Positions 38,626 through 49,249 of a stretch of DNA of 50,677 nt are shown here, piece by piece. The notes beneath the pieces are model-generated. The model saw only the letters and a list, made by a program, of their open reading frames with translations. It was not told the origin of the DNA and did not search any database. Source of the stretch: Prorocentrum cordatum. Lineage: Eukaryota > Sar > Dinophyceae > Prorocentrales > Prorocentraceae. The position numbers and the translations under genes are program-made. The stretch is taken from contig CAUYUJ010019898.1 of NCBI GenBank assembly GCA_963575745.1, positions 30,001 to 80,677 of the forward strand. Direction: 5' to 3'. Positions within the stretch are counted from its first letter, which is position 1, and every line of letters starts with the position of its first letter.

Positions 38626-39445
38626 GAACTGCTTGAGGCCGCTTTGAGACCGCCATCAGACGCGCCTGCCGTGGATTTGTACAATGCCGCGCAGATGTTG
38701 CGACTCATCCGACACTCGCTCCCCATGATGCAGAATTAGGACCCGGACAGTCTCAATGCGCTTCGGGCGCGGACGGGGCCGTCGCCGAGCGAACGGGGCC
38801 GCCGCCCGGGCGCCATCCAAGCGGTGAAGAATTTTAGTGAACCTTCTGGCCCACGTCGGCTCGACGCGCGCGCAGCGCTGCACGCGACTGGTGGAAGTTG
38901 CCGTTTGCATGATGCGCGCTCAAAAACTTCCATGCGAAAAATGCAGAATCTCGTTTCCACTTGTTTTCTCCGTCTGCACCCCCCCCCCATCTCCCCTGAA
39001 ACAGCTCGAGCGGCGCGAAGTCGGCCTGTGGCGCCCCGGCCGCGCTTCAGAAGCTGGCGGAGGGGGAGCGAGGCGCACTGGCACCCGGCAGACCAGACCA
39101 GGGAATGGGCGAGAGACACGTCGAAGTAATTCAGGAACCTCCCTCGCCACGCTCGCTCAGCCCGACGCGTGGCGGGGGCGCGAAAATGCGTCGGGGGCGC
39201 GGAACTGCGGGTGGTCAAAGCACGCCGCGTGCATGTGCTTACATATATTGAAACTCTGAAAATGAGATGGCGGCCACGGCGGCGCCTCGACCGCCCAGGC
39301 GCAGCTGCGGACCACCGACGCCTTTCACTAGGAAGGAAGCGCGGTCATAAGTGTTCGACGCGGGCTCCGACTCCGCACACTCAGGGGCCACGCGGAGAAC
39401 CCAGTGTAGAAATTAATCATTGCAGATGTCCATCGCAATCTCTGC
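38626..39445. other. Unassigned spacer
   Basis: No gene recognised. C-run at 38979-38987. Mixed composition. Confidence 0.4.
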
Positions 39446-39610
39446 GAGAGGGGCGATCGGGCAATGCTACCAGTCTGCTATACCCACCCCCTGCGGGATG
39501 GCGCCTGCGCAGGGCACATGGCCGCAGGACACCCCGCAGAGACGCGCGCGCCTTGAGGGCCACGCACAGAAAGGAGTCTGCAGGTGTCGCCACCGGCTTG
39601 GCCTGGGACG
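39446..39610. repeat. 165-bp duplicated segment, copy 1
   Basis: Matches 41871-42035 without gaps at 159 of 165 positions by eye. All six differences are transitions. The copy ends GCCTGGGACG, followed here by a C-run. Confidence 0.92.
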
Positions 39611-39740
39611 CCCCCCCCCCCCCCCCTTACGACGCGCGATCGCGCGCGTCATCGGGTGGCGGAAGTAGAACGATAGATGGAGCAGACCTGGCCGGGCAGA
39701 CCTCGCAGCGACAGCAATCCAGAAGAGGCGGTCGGAGAGA

Positions 39741-41510
39741 AGCGTCAAAATGTGCACCTGGGGGAGACAGAGACCACAAGATGGACATGTGTACACGACG
39801 TCACAATGGGCACCTGAAAGCACAGTTAGAACAGGATATATATTGCGGGCTGGCCAACCACTTTGTAGGAGAAGAACAGGAAATGCACCTGGCGACAACG
39901 ACCGAGAAAGCAAGCAACGCTGAGAGAGTGTCTCTCGACTGACACCTGTGCGAAAGCAGAACTAGAGAAGGGAAAGGTAAAGAGAAACAGGATGAGGAAC
40001 ATGTCGATATGCACCTGCGGGGAGGCAGTGAGCTCGACACGACGACCCCCCCGACGAGAGACGACATGGCAAGAGAAAAGATAAGACAACGATGAGGAGG
40101 AACGTGTCGACATCTACCTGTGGGGAGGCGCAACAGTGTGAGCTCGGCGCAAGTCCGCAGGGCCCAACTGCCCACAGGTCCTGGGGCACCGACAGATCGG
40201 CCCCCCCGACACGAGACGACACGAGAGAAAAGAAAGAAGGAGGAAGAAAAAAAGACGGAGATGCGTTGCCCCCGCCCAAATGGGCTGCTCTTGTCGATTG
40301 GGGCGCCGGCTCCGCCCAAAATGGGCTGCTCTTATCGACAAGAGCCGGGCTCTGGCCACCTCGAGCACGTCTTTTCGTGCTCCTTTGCAAGAGGTGCCAA
40401 TTTGCGGGGCCGCGACCCCCCCGCAGAGGTTTCTGACTTGTCCGAGGAGAAAGGGGAGAGGGAGGGGGGGGGCCAGACCCGACCCCGAGGAGACGCGGGG
40501 AGGCGAACTCCCACGACGCCCAGAGGCTGCGGGTCTGAACCCACCAGAAGAACAGAGGAGGAGGGAGGGGCCAGACCCGACTCCGAGGAGACGCGGGGAG
40601 GCGAACTCCCACGACGCCCAGAGGCTGCGGGACTGAACCCACCAGAAGAAGAGAGGAGGAAAGGGAAAAGGAGGAAGGACCCCCCCCGATGAGAGACATC
40701 CGTCTCCAAGCGCCTTCAAGAGGAGAAGAATAACGATCTGCACAGAGCCGCTGCGGGCCCAGCGGAAACGAGCGCCCCGAATGTGCAGAGCAAGTCTGCG
40801 ACAACCGTCATCCACAAACAAACAACCGAAAGGTCATGAGCCAGCAGTGAGCACCTACCGGCGCCCCGCGCCTGCGCCTGCGCGCGAGGTAGTCCGTCGC
40901 GCAGGGAGAGGAAGAACAAGAGGAGTAACCTGACTTCTGGACGCTGTTCGAGCAGCGCTATTCCGAGATGTGACTTACTGTCTCTGCTTCAGAGCACTGG
41001 GAAAGTTGACATAAAGCAAATACCCCGCCACCACAGAGCCCCGCGGCATGTAAACAGGGCGCCCCCGCCGCACTGGCTACTCTTCACGATCAGGAGAACG
41101 AAATGCTTGTCCGACGCGTGGCCCCCCGCCGCCCAACATCCTACAACCTGTCAGCGATGGGGGCGAAATCGCAAACCGAAGGAGGGGGGGCCAGCCGGCC
41201 GGTCTGGGCCCGCCCAACACGTTACTCTGCCAGGACGCTGGGATTCCGCACACGCACATAAAGAAGCGCAGAGGAGAAAGAAGACGGGCACAAGGGAGAG
41301 ACAACTGGTCGACATTGCACGGCGCGCAGCAATCGCTCCGAAATGAATGTGGGCACGGTGACAATCATGCACAATCATAAGCGCGAAAGGAAGAAAAGAA
41401 GGACGCATGGGTGGGAAGGGAGAAGCAATGGATGGATGGATATGGGGAAGGACAACAGAAAGCGAGAAAAGGAGGGCGTCGAAGTGCACCTGCGGGGGCG
41501 CCCCACCCCG
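39741..41510. repeat. Dispersed GTCGATATGCACCTGCGGGG motif, four copies
   Basis: Related copies at about 39744, 40002, 40107 and 41478, each followed by a G-run and, in three cases, by CTCGACACGACGA-like sequence. On the minus strand the motif reads CCCCGCAGGTGCATATCGAC, resembling an AG splice acceptor plus exon start (PQVHIDMFL-like reading). The surrounding minus frames are hydrophobic but not convincing genes. Confidence 0.6.
40473..40668. repeat. 98-bp tandem repeat, two copies
   Basis: CCAGACCCGA starts at 40473 and 40571. Units are about 95 percent alike and include GAGGAGACGCGGGGAGGCGA and CCCACGACGCCCAGAGGCTG. Confidence 0.9.
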
Positions 41511-41870
41511 ACGCAAAACGACGTGAGAGAATGGAATAGAGAGCTGGATAATGAGGGACACATCGAGAAGTCTCAGTCGCGTTGTAAGCTCTGTGACAGC
41601 AATGCGCAGCTGCGCCCAGCCAAGGCGACGAGGGCGCAGCAGGTGTTGCTACCAGCGAGGAGGACGCCAGATCAGCTTCCAACAGAGACAATCAACGATG
41701 GATCACAAAACGCATAAATAATGGGCAAAGAGAGTCGTCACATCATCTGAAGCAATCGCGCCGTCCTCCGAATGGCGCCGAAGGCCACATGAAGAAATGA
41801 CGTAGCACACACACACTCAGAGACTGACAGCGTCGGTCTCGCAACTCTGGCAAAGCGGCTGATGACCTGT
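40669..41870. other. Unassigned spacer
   Basis: No supported gene. Short frames on both strands show no recognisable motif. GATGGATGGATATGGG near 41428 is a minor repeat. Confidence 0.4.
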
Positions 41871-42035
41871 GAGAGGGGCGATCGGGCAATGCTACCAGTC
41901 TGCTATACCCACCCCCTGCGGGATGGCGCCTGCATAGGGCACATGGCCGCAGGACGCCCCGCAGAGACGCGCGCGCCTTGAGGGTCACGCACAGAGAGGA
42001 GTCTGCAGGTGTCGCCACCGGCCTGGCCTGGGACG
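41871..42035. repeat. 165-bp duplicated segment, copy 2
   Basis: Direct-orientation partner of 39446-39610, 2425 bp downstream. No conserved frame is apparent in either copy, so it behaves like a dispersed repeat rather than an exon. Confidence 0.92.
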
Positions 42036-42296
42036 TCTCCCACAATCTCCATCGCGATGGTCATCTGCAGCTGGACTGCATGACGAGCGCAATGTAGCCC
42101 GGGCGATGAAGCTGCCAGCAGCAGCGCCAGCAACGAGTGGGAGGCGAACGAAACCTTCAAAATCATTGGCAGTTCTGGAGGAAGGACTGTAGGGACCTCG
42201 GCTACTCTGGATCGATCCAGGCATTTCGGTGAACAACCCTGACACAATGTCCCGCACGTGTTGTTTGCGGTGTCTGCTCAGCCCTGACTGTAGAAG

Positions 42297-43158
42297 CCTG
42301 GGGTTCCACCCGTGCAGTCGGCGCGGCGGCGCAAGGTCGGCGGCCCCGAGTTACCCGACTACGCCAGCACCGAGACGCCCGATACCGCACAATGTCTCGC
42401 GGCACGATGGGGCGCTTTAGTCTGGGAGATACCAGGCACGAGCAGCGGCGACCTGGGCGGGGCCATGCCGCCACACCTGCAGATCTGGACAAAGGACCAC
42501 AAAACGCTCGGCATGATCATCGCACAGCGCTCGCAGAAGACGGATAAAGAGCGGCCCCAGATGACGCGCCTCAAGGGCCAGCTGCTGCAGCTCATTTACC
42601 CGTCCGGGACAAAGGAAGGAACTAAAACCAAGATCGTCGAGCGGGCGGAAAGTTCGTTTCCGGGGGCCTCGACAAACCAGTAATCGAAAGACTCAATCAA
42701 GCGCGACTGGTTGAAGAAACTTATCCCGAAGAAAAAGGTCGCAAATCACACTATGGCTGCCAGTGCGAAGCCAGCGCGCCGCGGGGATGACGAGCCCCCC
42801 GTCGACGCAGGGCAAGGCGACGGCGAGGGTGGCGAGGCCGAGGGCCCCAGAGCAGAAGGACGGCAGCGATGGCGATGGCGACGCTGGCGAGGATGACCAG
42901 GCCGAAGAACCCGACCCCGCAGAGGACGTCGCGAGCCCCAGCGCTCGGCGACGGCCGAGCGCAGCCGAACCCGAGGGGCCCGTCGAGGGCGGCGCCCAAA
43001 TGATGCCCGCCGCCAGCAGCATGCCGGCGGATCCCAAGCGCGCCGCGCACTCGCCGACGCGCCCCTCGCCCGCGAAGCCTGCCGCCAAGTCCGCGCCGAG
43101 TCGCAGCTCGGGCCTCGCCGGCCACCGACCCCAGGCGCGCCGAACGCACTCCAGATAA
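42297..43158 (+). pseudogene. Basic then acidic unidentified protein, interrupted by TAA and a frameshift
   Basis: The plus strand reads KVGGPELPDYASTETPDTAQ, WGALVWEIPGTSSGDLGGAM, PPHLQIWTKDHKTLGMIIAQ and KERPQMTRLKGQLLQLIYPS to a TAA at 42681-42683. The same frame then continues SKDSIKRDWLKKLIPKKKVA (a lysine-rich, NLS-like run) and DDEPPVDAGQGDGEGGEAEG. Near 42850 the coding character passes to another frame (EQKDGSDGDGDAGEDDQAEE, then PSPAKPAAKSAPSRSSGLAG) ending at TAA 43156-43158. One stop and one frame change suggest a decayed or retroposed copy; unrecognised introns are the alternative. No family identified. Confidence 0.45.
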
Positions 43159-43266
43159 TGAATCCGCTTTGCAATGCGACGGCGGCCGCGAGGAGACACC
43201 CTCGACATTTAGTTCACCCCCCAGCGGTCGCATCGGGATTGCGACCTAACGAACGCGCCCCTGACA

Positions 43267-43740
43267 ATGCCAAGCGTTAAGGCCCAGCAAGGCGACCGGC
43301 GCGCTGACCCCCCTTCGCGACAGGAGGTGCGTCGCGCATTCGTCGCCCGCGCGCCGCCCGTGCGTCGGCCGCCGAAACGGCCAGCCGCCCTCTCGAACGT
43401 GCACGTCGCCCTCGCACGGGGGCAATTTGGTGAGTGCGTCGCCAGCGCGGCGGACACACACGGGGCGGATCGCACGCGCGTCGCGCTCTCCACGGCCGCT
43501 GAAAAGGCCGGTCGCCTTCGGGAAAAAGAAAGTCGCCCACGCTGCGGCCCTCTCGGCGAGAAGAAGGCGGCCGCTGGGCTACCTCGGCAGATCAGCAAAT
43601 CCCCCGAACATTACGAATGCAGCGACGCTGCTGAACGCACCCCGGCGATAGGCCAGCTGGCCCCCGCAGCCGCCGCTACAGCCGCCGCCGCCGCCGCCAC
43701 CGCCAAAACTACCGCCGCCATGATCACCGCAAACGGATGC
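43267..43740 (+). CDS. Possible coding fragment
   Basis: A plus frame from ATG 43267 (context TGACAATGCCAAG, also seen at 45722) reads QEVRRAFVARAPPVRRPPKR, FGECVASAADTHGADRTRVA and SKSPEHYECSDAAERTPAIG before dissolving into GCC and CCA repeats (43680-43950). Composition is plausible for a disordered protein, but overlapping frames are nearly as good. Confidence 0.25.
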
Positions 43741-44504
43741 GACCGCAACCGCATCCAACGCGACGATTACGACCAACACCATTCACAGCCATCACCACCA
43801 CCACGACCACCACGCTTCTCGCGACCACCACAACGACCGACACCAGCACGATCGCCGACGCGACCACCACCAGCCCGCCCACCACCATCAGCACGACCGC
43901 CGCCAGCGCGACCAAGGCGACGAACGCGACCACGACCACCATCGCCAACATGACCATTACAGAAGCACCCGCCCACTCCGCCCCCCTCCCCCCCCCCCCC
44001 GCCCCCCTGCCAGGCCGCCCTTGCCGCCGCGCCCGCCTCGCGCCACTGCCCCCCCCCTCCTTTTCTCCTCGTAATCTCCCTCTTCCACCGCCAGCGGCAG
44101 GGCCGTTGGCGGAAGGCGGGGGCGCCGCTCGCGGCGACGCGCCGCGGCCGCGGAAGGGGGGCCGAAGGGGGAAAAGAAAATGAAGAGGGACACGGGGTGG
44201 CAAGGAACAAAAAACAAAGACGAGAGAGGAGGGGGGAGGGACAGACAGAGGGGGGCCGGTAGAAAGGAGGAGGATAAGGGGAGGAGAGAGGGAGACGAGG
44301 CAGGAGAGAGGACGACGGAGGAGGAATGACAAAAGAGGAGGGACGACGATGAAGGAAAAGGGCAATAACAGGGGCAAGCACCGCCCTTCCTGGCGCAATG
44401 GAGGACGCAGCCGCCGCCACTTGTGAACAGCGCAAGCACGGCGGGCCGACGGCCGTTGCGCATTGCTGCTCGGGGAAATGCTAGGGGCGGGCAAAAACGC
44501 GACT
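43741..44504. other. Low-complexity CCACCAC/GAC and purine-rich DNA
   Basis: Degenerate GACCACCACC and CACCAGCACGACC repeats to about 43950, C-tracts near 43980-44005 and 44048-44060, then a G/A-rich stretch (44150-44350). No gene supported. Confidence 0.5.
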
Positions 44505-44735
44505 GCGTCGCGCGCGCGTCGCGCGTGCGTCGCGCGTGCGTCGCGCGCGTGGCGCGTGCGTCGCGCGTGCGTCGCGCGGGTCGATCGTGCGTCGCGCGCT
44601 GGCAAGGGTGCTTCGCGCGCGGGTCGGGGCGCGTCGCGCGCGCGTCGCGCGCGCGTCGCGCGGGCGTCGCGCGGGCGTCGCTCGGGTCGTTCGCGCGTCG
44701 CGCGCAGGTCGCGCGCGAATCGCTCGAAGGGCGCC
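44505..44735. repeat. Degenerate GCGTCGCGCGT tandem repeat
   Basis: About 20 copies of a 9-11-bp unit (CGTCGCGCGTG). Frames read RRACVARASR or ARDARATRAR artefacts. Extremely CpG-dense. Confidence 0.9.
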
Positions 44736-45721
44736 GCGGGCTCCTGACGGCGCGTGAACTGCACGGCCCGCTGGCGAAACAATCAAGGGATGCGCGCGGC
44801 AATCGCAGGAATAGCGAGACACGCACGCGAGAACTACGAACGCGAGGAGACCAATCGACGACATGGAGATGCAGCGCGCACGGACTAATCCATTTCAAGC
44901 GCACGCCCCGTCAGATTTTGAACATCGGTCCGTCGCTGCAGCAATTTGGCGACGTCTTGCCCGCCGACGCATTGGGGGGCGGAGAAGGTGGAAGCGAGGC
45001 GAGGGAAGGGCGGGCAGAAATGGGAACGGACGGGCGAGGGGGGGGCGCGCGGGGGCGGCGCAGCGGCGGCGGGAGCGATGGAAGGCGATCGAAGGGCGGC
45101 GGCGGGGGCGCGGAAGGCGAAAAGAAGTTTCGGGAGGGTGGAAGGACAACGGGGGGCGAGTAGGGAGGCGGACAGGACGGCAGCCTGACCCAAAAGAACT
45201 GACTACAAATTTCGCAAACGGGACAAAACGCGCAGCGCGTTGATCGAAGGGAAAAGGAAGGAAGAGGGGGGGGGGGCAGGAGGATTGGCGCGAAACGACA
45301 TGGGGGTGCGGGGCGCGGCGCGACGGGGCGAAGTGGCGCCGCGTCGCGCGACGCGACGTCACCCCCACCGTGGCGCGACACGCACAGCCCCCAATCAACG
45401 CGAGGCGTCTTCGCCCTCAGCAACGGTTGGCGCCCCCGAAAATGAGCACCAGCAAATCCTTTTGCGCCGAATTGGAAACAGAGATCGTTGGTGGACGGTC
45501 GAACTAGAGCGCGCCGCGACCGCCAAAATGGCTGCTGGTGCACCGGCGTCGGAAACCTATATATCGCCAGAGAAATTTCGAAGTCGCGCCACATGTCGCC
45601 CACGCGCTCTGGGAGGCCGGGATTCGGGACAGAGACGCATACCTGGGCCGGCGCACGGGCGACGCTCGGGCGACGCACTGAACGAAACTTAAGGGGGGGG
45701 TCGCTTCACTGGGCCTTGACA
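44736..45721. other. Unassigned GC-rich spacer
   Basis: G-runs near 45028-45050 and 45267-45278 and GCGACGCGACG-type sequence near 45325-45360. No convincing frame. Confidence 0.4.
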
Positions 45722-46544
45722 ATGCCAAGTCGCAATCGCTCGGCCGGGCGAGTGAAGTGCAAAGCCGCGGCGCCCGTTCCCGCCAGCCCCTCCGCGCCCG
45801 CTCTATCCCGCGAACCGCTCTCGCCATTCTCGCCCCGCCCCCCAACCTGCCCGCAATCTCGTCGCAACTCCTGGGCGCGGGGGGGGGGGCGCTGGACGCG
45901 AGCGAGCGCGGACTTGAACTGAAGGGGGGAGAGGAAAGAGGGCGGGGAATAAGGAAGAGGGGGATAAGGAGGAGGATGGGGGGCAATGAGAGGAAGGAGG
46001 AGGAGGAGGAGAAGGAGGAGGACGAGGGGGAAGAGGAGGAGGAGGAGGAGGCGGAGGAGGACGACGACGACGACGAAGACGACGAACACGACGAGGGGGG
46101 GGGGCGGGGGGGCGGGCGGAGCAGCAAGACCAAGGCGAGGAGGCGGAGGAACGAGCGGCGCGATGGCGACGACAACGAGGAGGCGAGAGGGATGACAAGA
46201 GGACGCGCGCGAGACCGAGGAGGATGACGATGGCGAGGATGGCGGGGGGAGGGCGAGGATGAGGGCCAGGGCGAAGAGACGACGCGAAGCCACCGCGAAA
46301 CTACCGCCCGCGCCAGGACACTCTGAAGCGGGCCATCCGCGAGGAGGGACGCGGTCGACGAGCTCGCGGCGTCGCACATGCTGGCGGGGCCGCGCCGACG
46401 CACGAATCCACGAGCAAGAAGGGCCGCTCTGACCTGTCTGGCACGACGCAGCCACTGCTGAAGGACGCGGGCTCCGAGGGGCACAGCCACGCGCCCCAGA
46501 AGGGGGCGCGCCTGCCGCTGGGGGGGATCGCGCGGCTGGAATGA
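45722..46544 (+). CDS. Possible acidic low-complexity protein, frame interrupted
   Basis: Plus-strand pieces: from ATG 45722 (PSRNRSAGRVKCKAAAPVPA) in one frame; ERGLELKGGEERGRGIRKRG then an E/D-rich tract encoded by GGA/GAC repeats (45980-46095) and RRRRNERRDGDDNEEARGM in a second; and TLKRAIREEGRGRRARGVAH, HESTSKKGRSD, LSGTTQPLLKDAGSEGHSHA, QKGARLPLGGIARLE in a third, ending at TGA 46542-46544. The last piece is the most gene-like. Frame changes could be introns, indels or repeat slippage. No family recognised. Confidence 0.35.
45980..46100. repeat. GGA and GAC trinucleotide tracts
   Basis: Interrupted (GGA)n passing into (CGA)n and a G-run at 46096-46110. Confidence 0.85.
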
Positions 46545-46627
46545 GGGGGCGAACTGGGCTGGCCCAAGTGCGCCACTAGTACTTTGAAAATAACACTATC
46601 GCTATTTCTCCTGTTTGTTGTTGTGTT

Positions 46628-46628
<1 letters not shown>

Positions 46629-46695
<67 letters not shown>

Positions 46696-47066
46696 CCTCG
46701 TCTTCTCTCTCTCTCTCTGTCTCTCTCTCGCTCTCGCTCTCTGGCTCTGGACCTGGCTCTCTCTCTGGCTCTCTCTCTCTCTCTCTCTCTCGCTATCGCT
46801 CTCGCTCTCGCTATCGCTCTCGCCCTCGCCCTCGCTCTCGCTCTCGCTCTCGCCCTCGCCCCCGGATTCGCTCTCGATCTCGCTCTCGCTCTCGCTCTCG
46901 CTCTCGCTCTCGCACGCTCGCGCGCTCTCTTTCACACGCACACTCTCTCTCTCTCTCTCTCTCTCTCTCTTCATCTCTCTTTCTTTCTCTCGTCTCTTTC
47001 TCTCCTTCTCCCTCTCCCTCTCCCTCTCCCTCTCCCTCTCTCTATCTCCCCTCTCTCTCTCTCTCG

Positions 47067-47104
<38 letters not shown>

Positions 47105-47126
47105 CCTCCTATCCCCCTCTCTCCCT

Positions 47127-47174
<48 letters not shown>

Positions 47175-47388
47175 CTCTCTATCTGTAAATCTCTCTCTAT
47201 ATATATATATATATATCTCTCTCTCTGTGGTTATGTCCTCTCTCTACCCCTTGCCCTTTCTGCTTCTCCTCTCTCTTCTCTCTCCTCTCTTCTTCTCTCT
47301 CTCTCTCTCTCTCTTTCTTGTTTCTCTCTCTCTCTCTCTCTCAATATATGTTTGTGTTTTATGTGCTTGTTGTTTGCTGTATTATTTT

Positions 47389-47451
<63 letters not shown>

Positions 47452-47452
47452 T

Positions 47453-47505
<53 letters not shown>
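46629..47505. repeat. CT/AG dinucleotide tract with TA islands, about 880 bp
   Basis: Mostly (CT)n with CTCGCT and CCTCTC variants. (TA)n islands lie at 46674-46695 and 47198-47216. One segment (47220-47400) includes non-repeat TATGTTTGTGTTTTATGTGC. All long frames are poly-L/S artefacts. It ends in a CG run and C-run (47495-47527). Confidence 0.97.
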
Positions 47506-47527
47506 TCTCTGCCCCCCCCCCCCCCCT

Positions 47528-48101
47528 CCCTCCTCGTCGATTCGCCGTTCGCGAGCGAAGGTCGCCCGATATCTCGGGGGTCGCGACGCCGACCCCGCCC
47601 TCAGGGCGACTCGATCTTCAGGGCCCTGCGCCGCCGACCCCGCGCGGGGTCGCCCAGGGCCCGCCGACCCGCCGCCCCGGGGCAGCCCGAACGAGCATGA
47701 GATGTGATACGAACGAATCCGTCGCACGCCATGCATGTGCCCATCGCCACATGCCAGCGCAGGGGGAAAGGTGCATGCGCGAGATGCAAAGGGGTTCGCG
47801 CGCGACTGGGTTCGAAGTACTTCACGAAATGCACGCAGATGGGGCCCCCGCGGGCGGCGCGCTGCCCGCCCGCAGAGAGTCCGAGGCCGCCCCACCTGGG
47901 GACCGCGCAGCCCTGGGACCCCATATGACCGACGGGCCAGGCCGCCAGAATCATCCGATCGACCGTCGTCGATCCACGAGCCGACGCATGACCTCCCCGA
48001 TCCGAGCGATGCCGCATCCTCTCTCACCCTCAACATCCTCTCCCCCGCGTAGCCCCCCCCCCCCCTCGCATTTCTCGGTCACCGTCTATCGTCTACAAAA
48101 T
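47528..48101. other. Unassigned spacer
   Basis: Competing short frames (plus: ACARCKGVRARLGSKYFTKC near 47790; minus across the same bases) are weakly coding. C-run at 48051-48065. No gene call. Confidence 0.35.
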
Positions 48102-48362
48102 CTAATTGCGCAAATCCAGCTTACCCCCGATCGGAGCTGCATAGACATGCGCAATGGTCCAACTGGCATCCGGGGACATCGCGAACACGTTCACGGCCGC
48201 GCGGGGGGCGCACACCGAGTGGCTCAAGAGGGCAGTCACGAGCGGGATCACCACGAAGCTGACAAGCCAGGATCCAGTGTCGAAACACTTGTTACCCACC
48301 TCCACCGATTCATATGGCCCCTCCCCCCATCCTTCACCGCCCCCCCCCCCCTCCGCCCCCAA
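48102..48362 (-). CDS. Possible membrane-protein exon
   Basis: The minus frame reads KCFDTGSWLVSFVVIPLVTA, LLSHSVCAPRAAVNVFAMSP and DASWTIAHVYAAPIGGKLDL. It has one strong hydrophobic helix and GC-ending codons. A CTTGTCAG at about 48268 could be an acceptor. A plus frame over the same bases (MVQLASGDIANTFTAARGAH) is also plausible, so strand is not certain. Confidence 0.3.
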   Translation of the reverse strand: MGAEGGGGGEGWGEGPYESVEVGNKCFDTGSWLVSFVVIPLVTALLSHSVCAPRAAVNVFAMSPDASWTIAHVYAAPIGGKLDLRN

Positions 48363-48670
48363 TCCTCCACCTCCTCCTCCTCCTCTTCGTCCTCCTCCCC
48401 CTCCTCCTCCTCCTCCCCCCCTCCTCCTCCTCCCCGCCCCCCCTCGGTCCCGCGTCCTCGTGCCCCCACATTACTCTTCCTCCCCCTCCTCCTCCTCCTC
48501 CGCCTCCTCCTCCTCCTCCACCTCCTCCTCCTCCTATTCGCCCTCCTCTTCCGCCTCCTGCGCCCCCCGCCGCCCCCCGCGTCGCCCTCCCCCTCCGCAT
48601 CCTCATCCTCCTTCTCCCCCCCACCCCACCCCTCCCCCCCCACCTCCTCCTCTTCCTCCTCGTCCTCATC
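48332..48670. repeat. Imperfect CCT/AGG-rich tract
   Basis: C-runs and (CCT)n with mixed interruptions. Open frames are P/S/L or G/R artefacts. Confidence 0.9.
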
Positions 48671-48689
48671 AAAGTCCTCTTCATCGCGC

Positions 48690-49190
48690 TAACCGAGCCC
48701 TCCGAGGCGCTGCTAGGAGCCGATGGGCAGACGACGGGCGCCGACGAGCAGGCGCCACAGTCCGCGGCGACGGGCAAGGGCCCGGGCGGCGCGATCGAGC
48801 AGCGGCAACAGCAGCAGCAGCAGCCCGCCACCAACAAGCACGAGGGAGCGGCGGGCGACGACGAGGCGCCGCCGGCGCAGCCGTCGAAGAAGGAGGCCAG
48901 CTGCCGCCGGCGAGCCCGCCACCGCTGGCAAGGCGCAGCGCGCCGCCAAGTCGGACTTGGCCACCGACGCGGCCATTGCCAAGAAGCAGCTGCTGCGCTA
49001 CATCAAGGCCTCGTCGCACTCGAGCCGCCTGATCAAGCAGAGCGACGCGGCGAAGAAAAGGGGGCGGTCCAAGACGGGCGACAACGCCCAGGCCCCGAGG
49101 CAGATGCGCGAAGAGATCGAGGACAAGGTCACCGCTGACCCGCAGCTGCAGGCCACGCTCGCGGCGGGCGTTTCCGAGGCCAGGGGCCAC
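48690..49190 (+). CDS. Q-rich then lysine-rich unidentified protein, one frame change
   Basis: The plus strand reads LTEPSEALLGADGQTTGADE, a glutamine run and DDEAPPAQPSKKEA. It then changes frame near 48898 to PAAAGEPATAGKAQRAAKSD, LATDAAIAKKQLLRYIKASS, HSSRLIKQSDAAKKRGRSKT, REEIEDKVTADPQLQATLAA and GVSEARG. Both parts have clear coding character and GC3 bias. The second part looks like a basic helical domain. The frame change may be a one-base indel. It converges with the minus-strand gene to its right. Confidence 0.45.
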
Positions 49191-49249
49191 GACGGGGGCC
49201 GCTGGCGGAAGCAAGTGGCAGCCTGGCGCTGCAAGCGCTGCGGCCAGCC

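Noticed and set aside
46576-48692. 702-codon plus frame over the CT tract
   Set aside because: Repeat translation (SLSLSL); only short unique parts and no motif.
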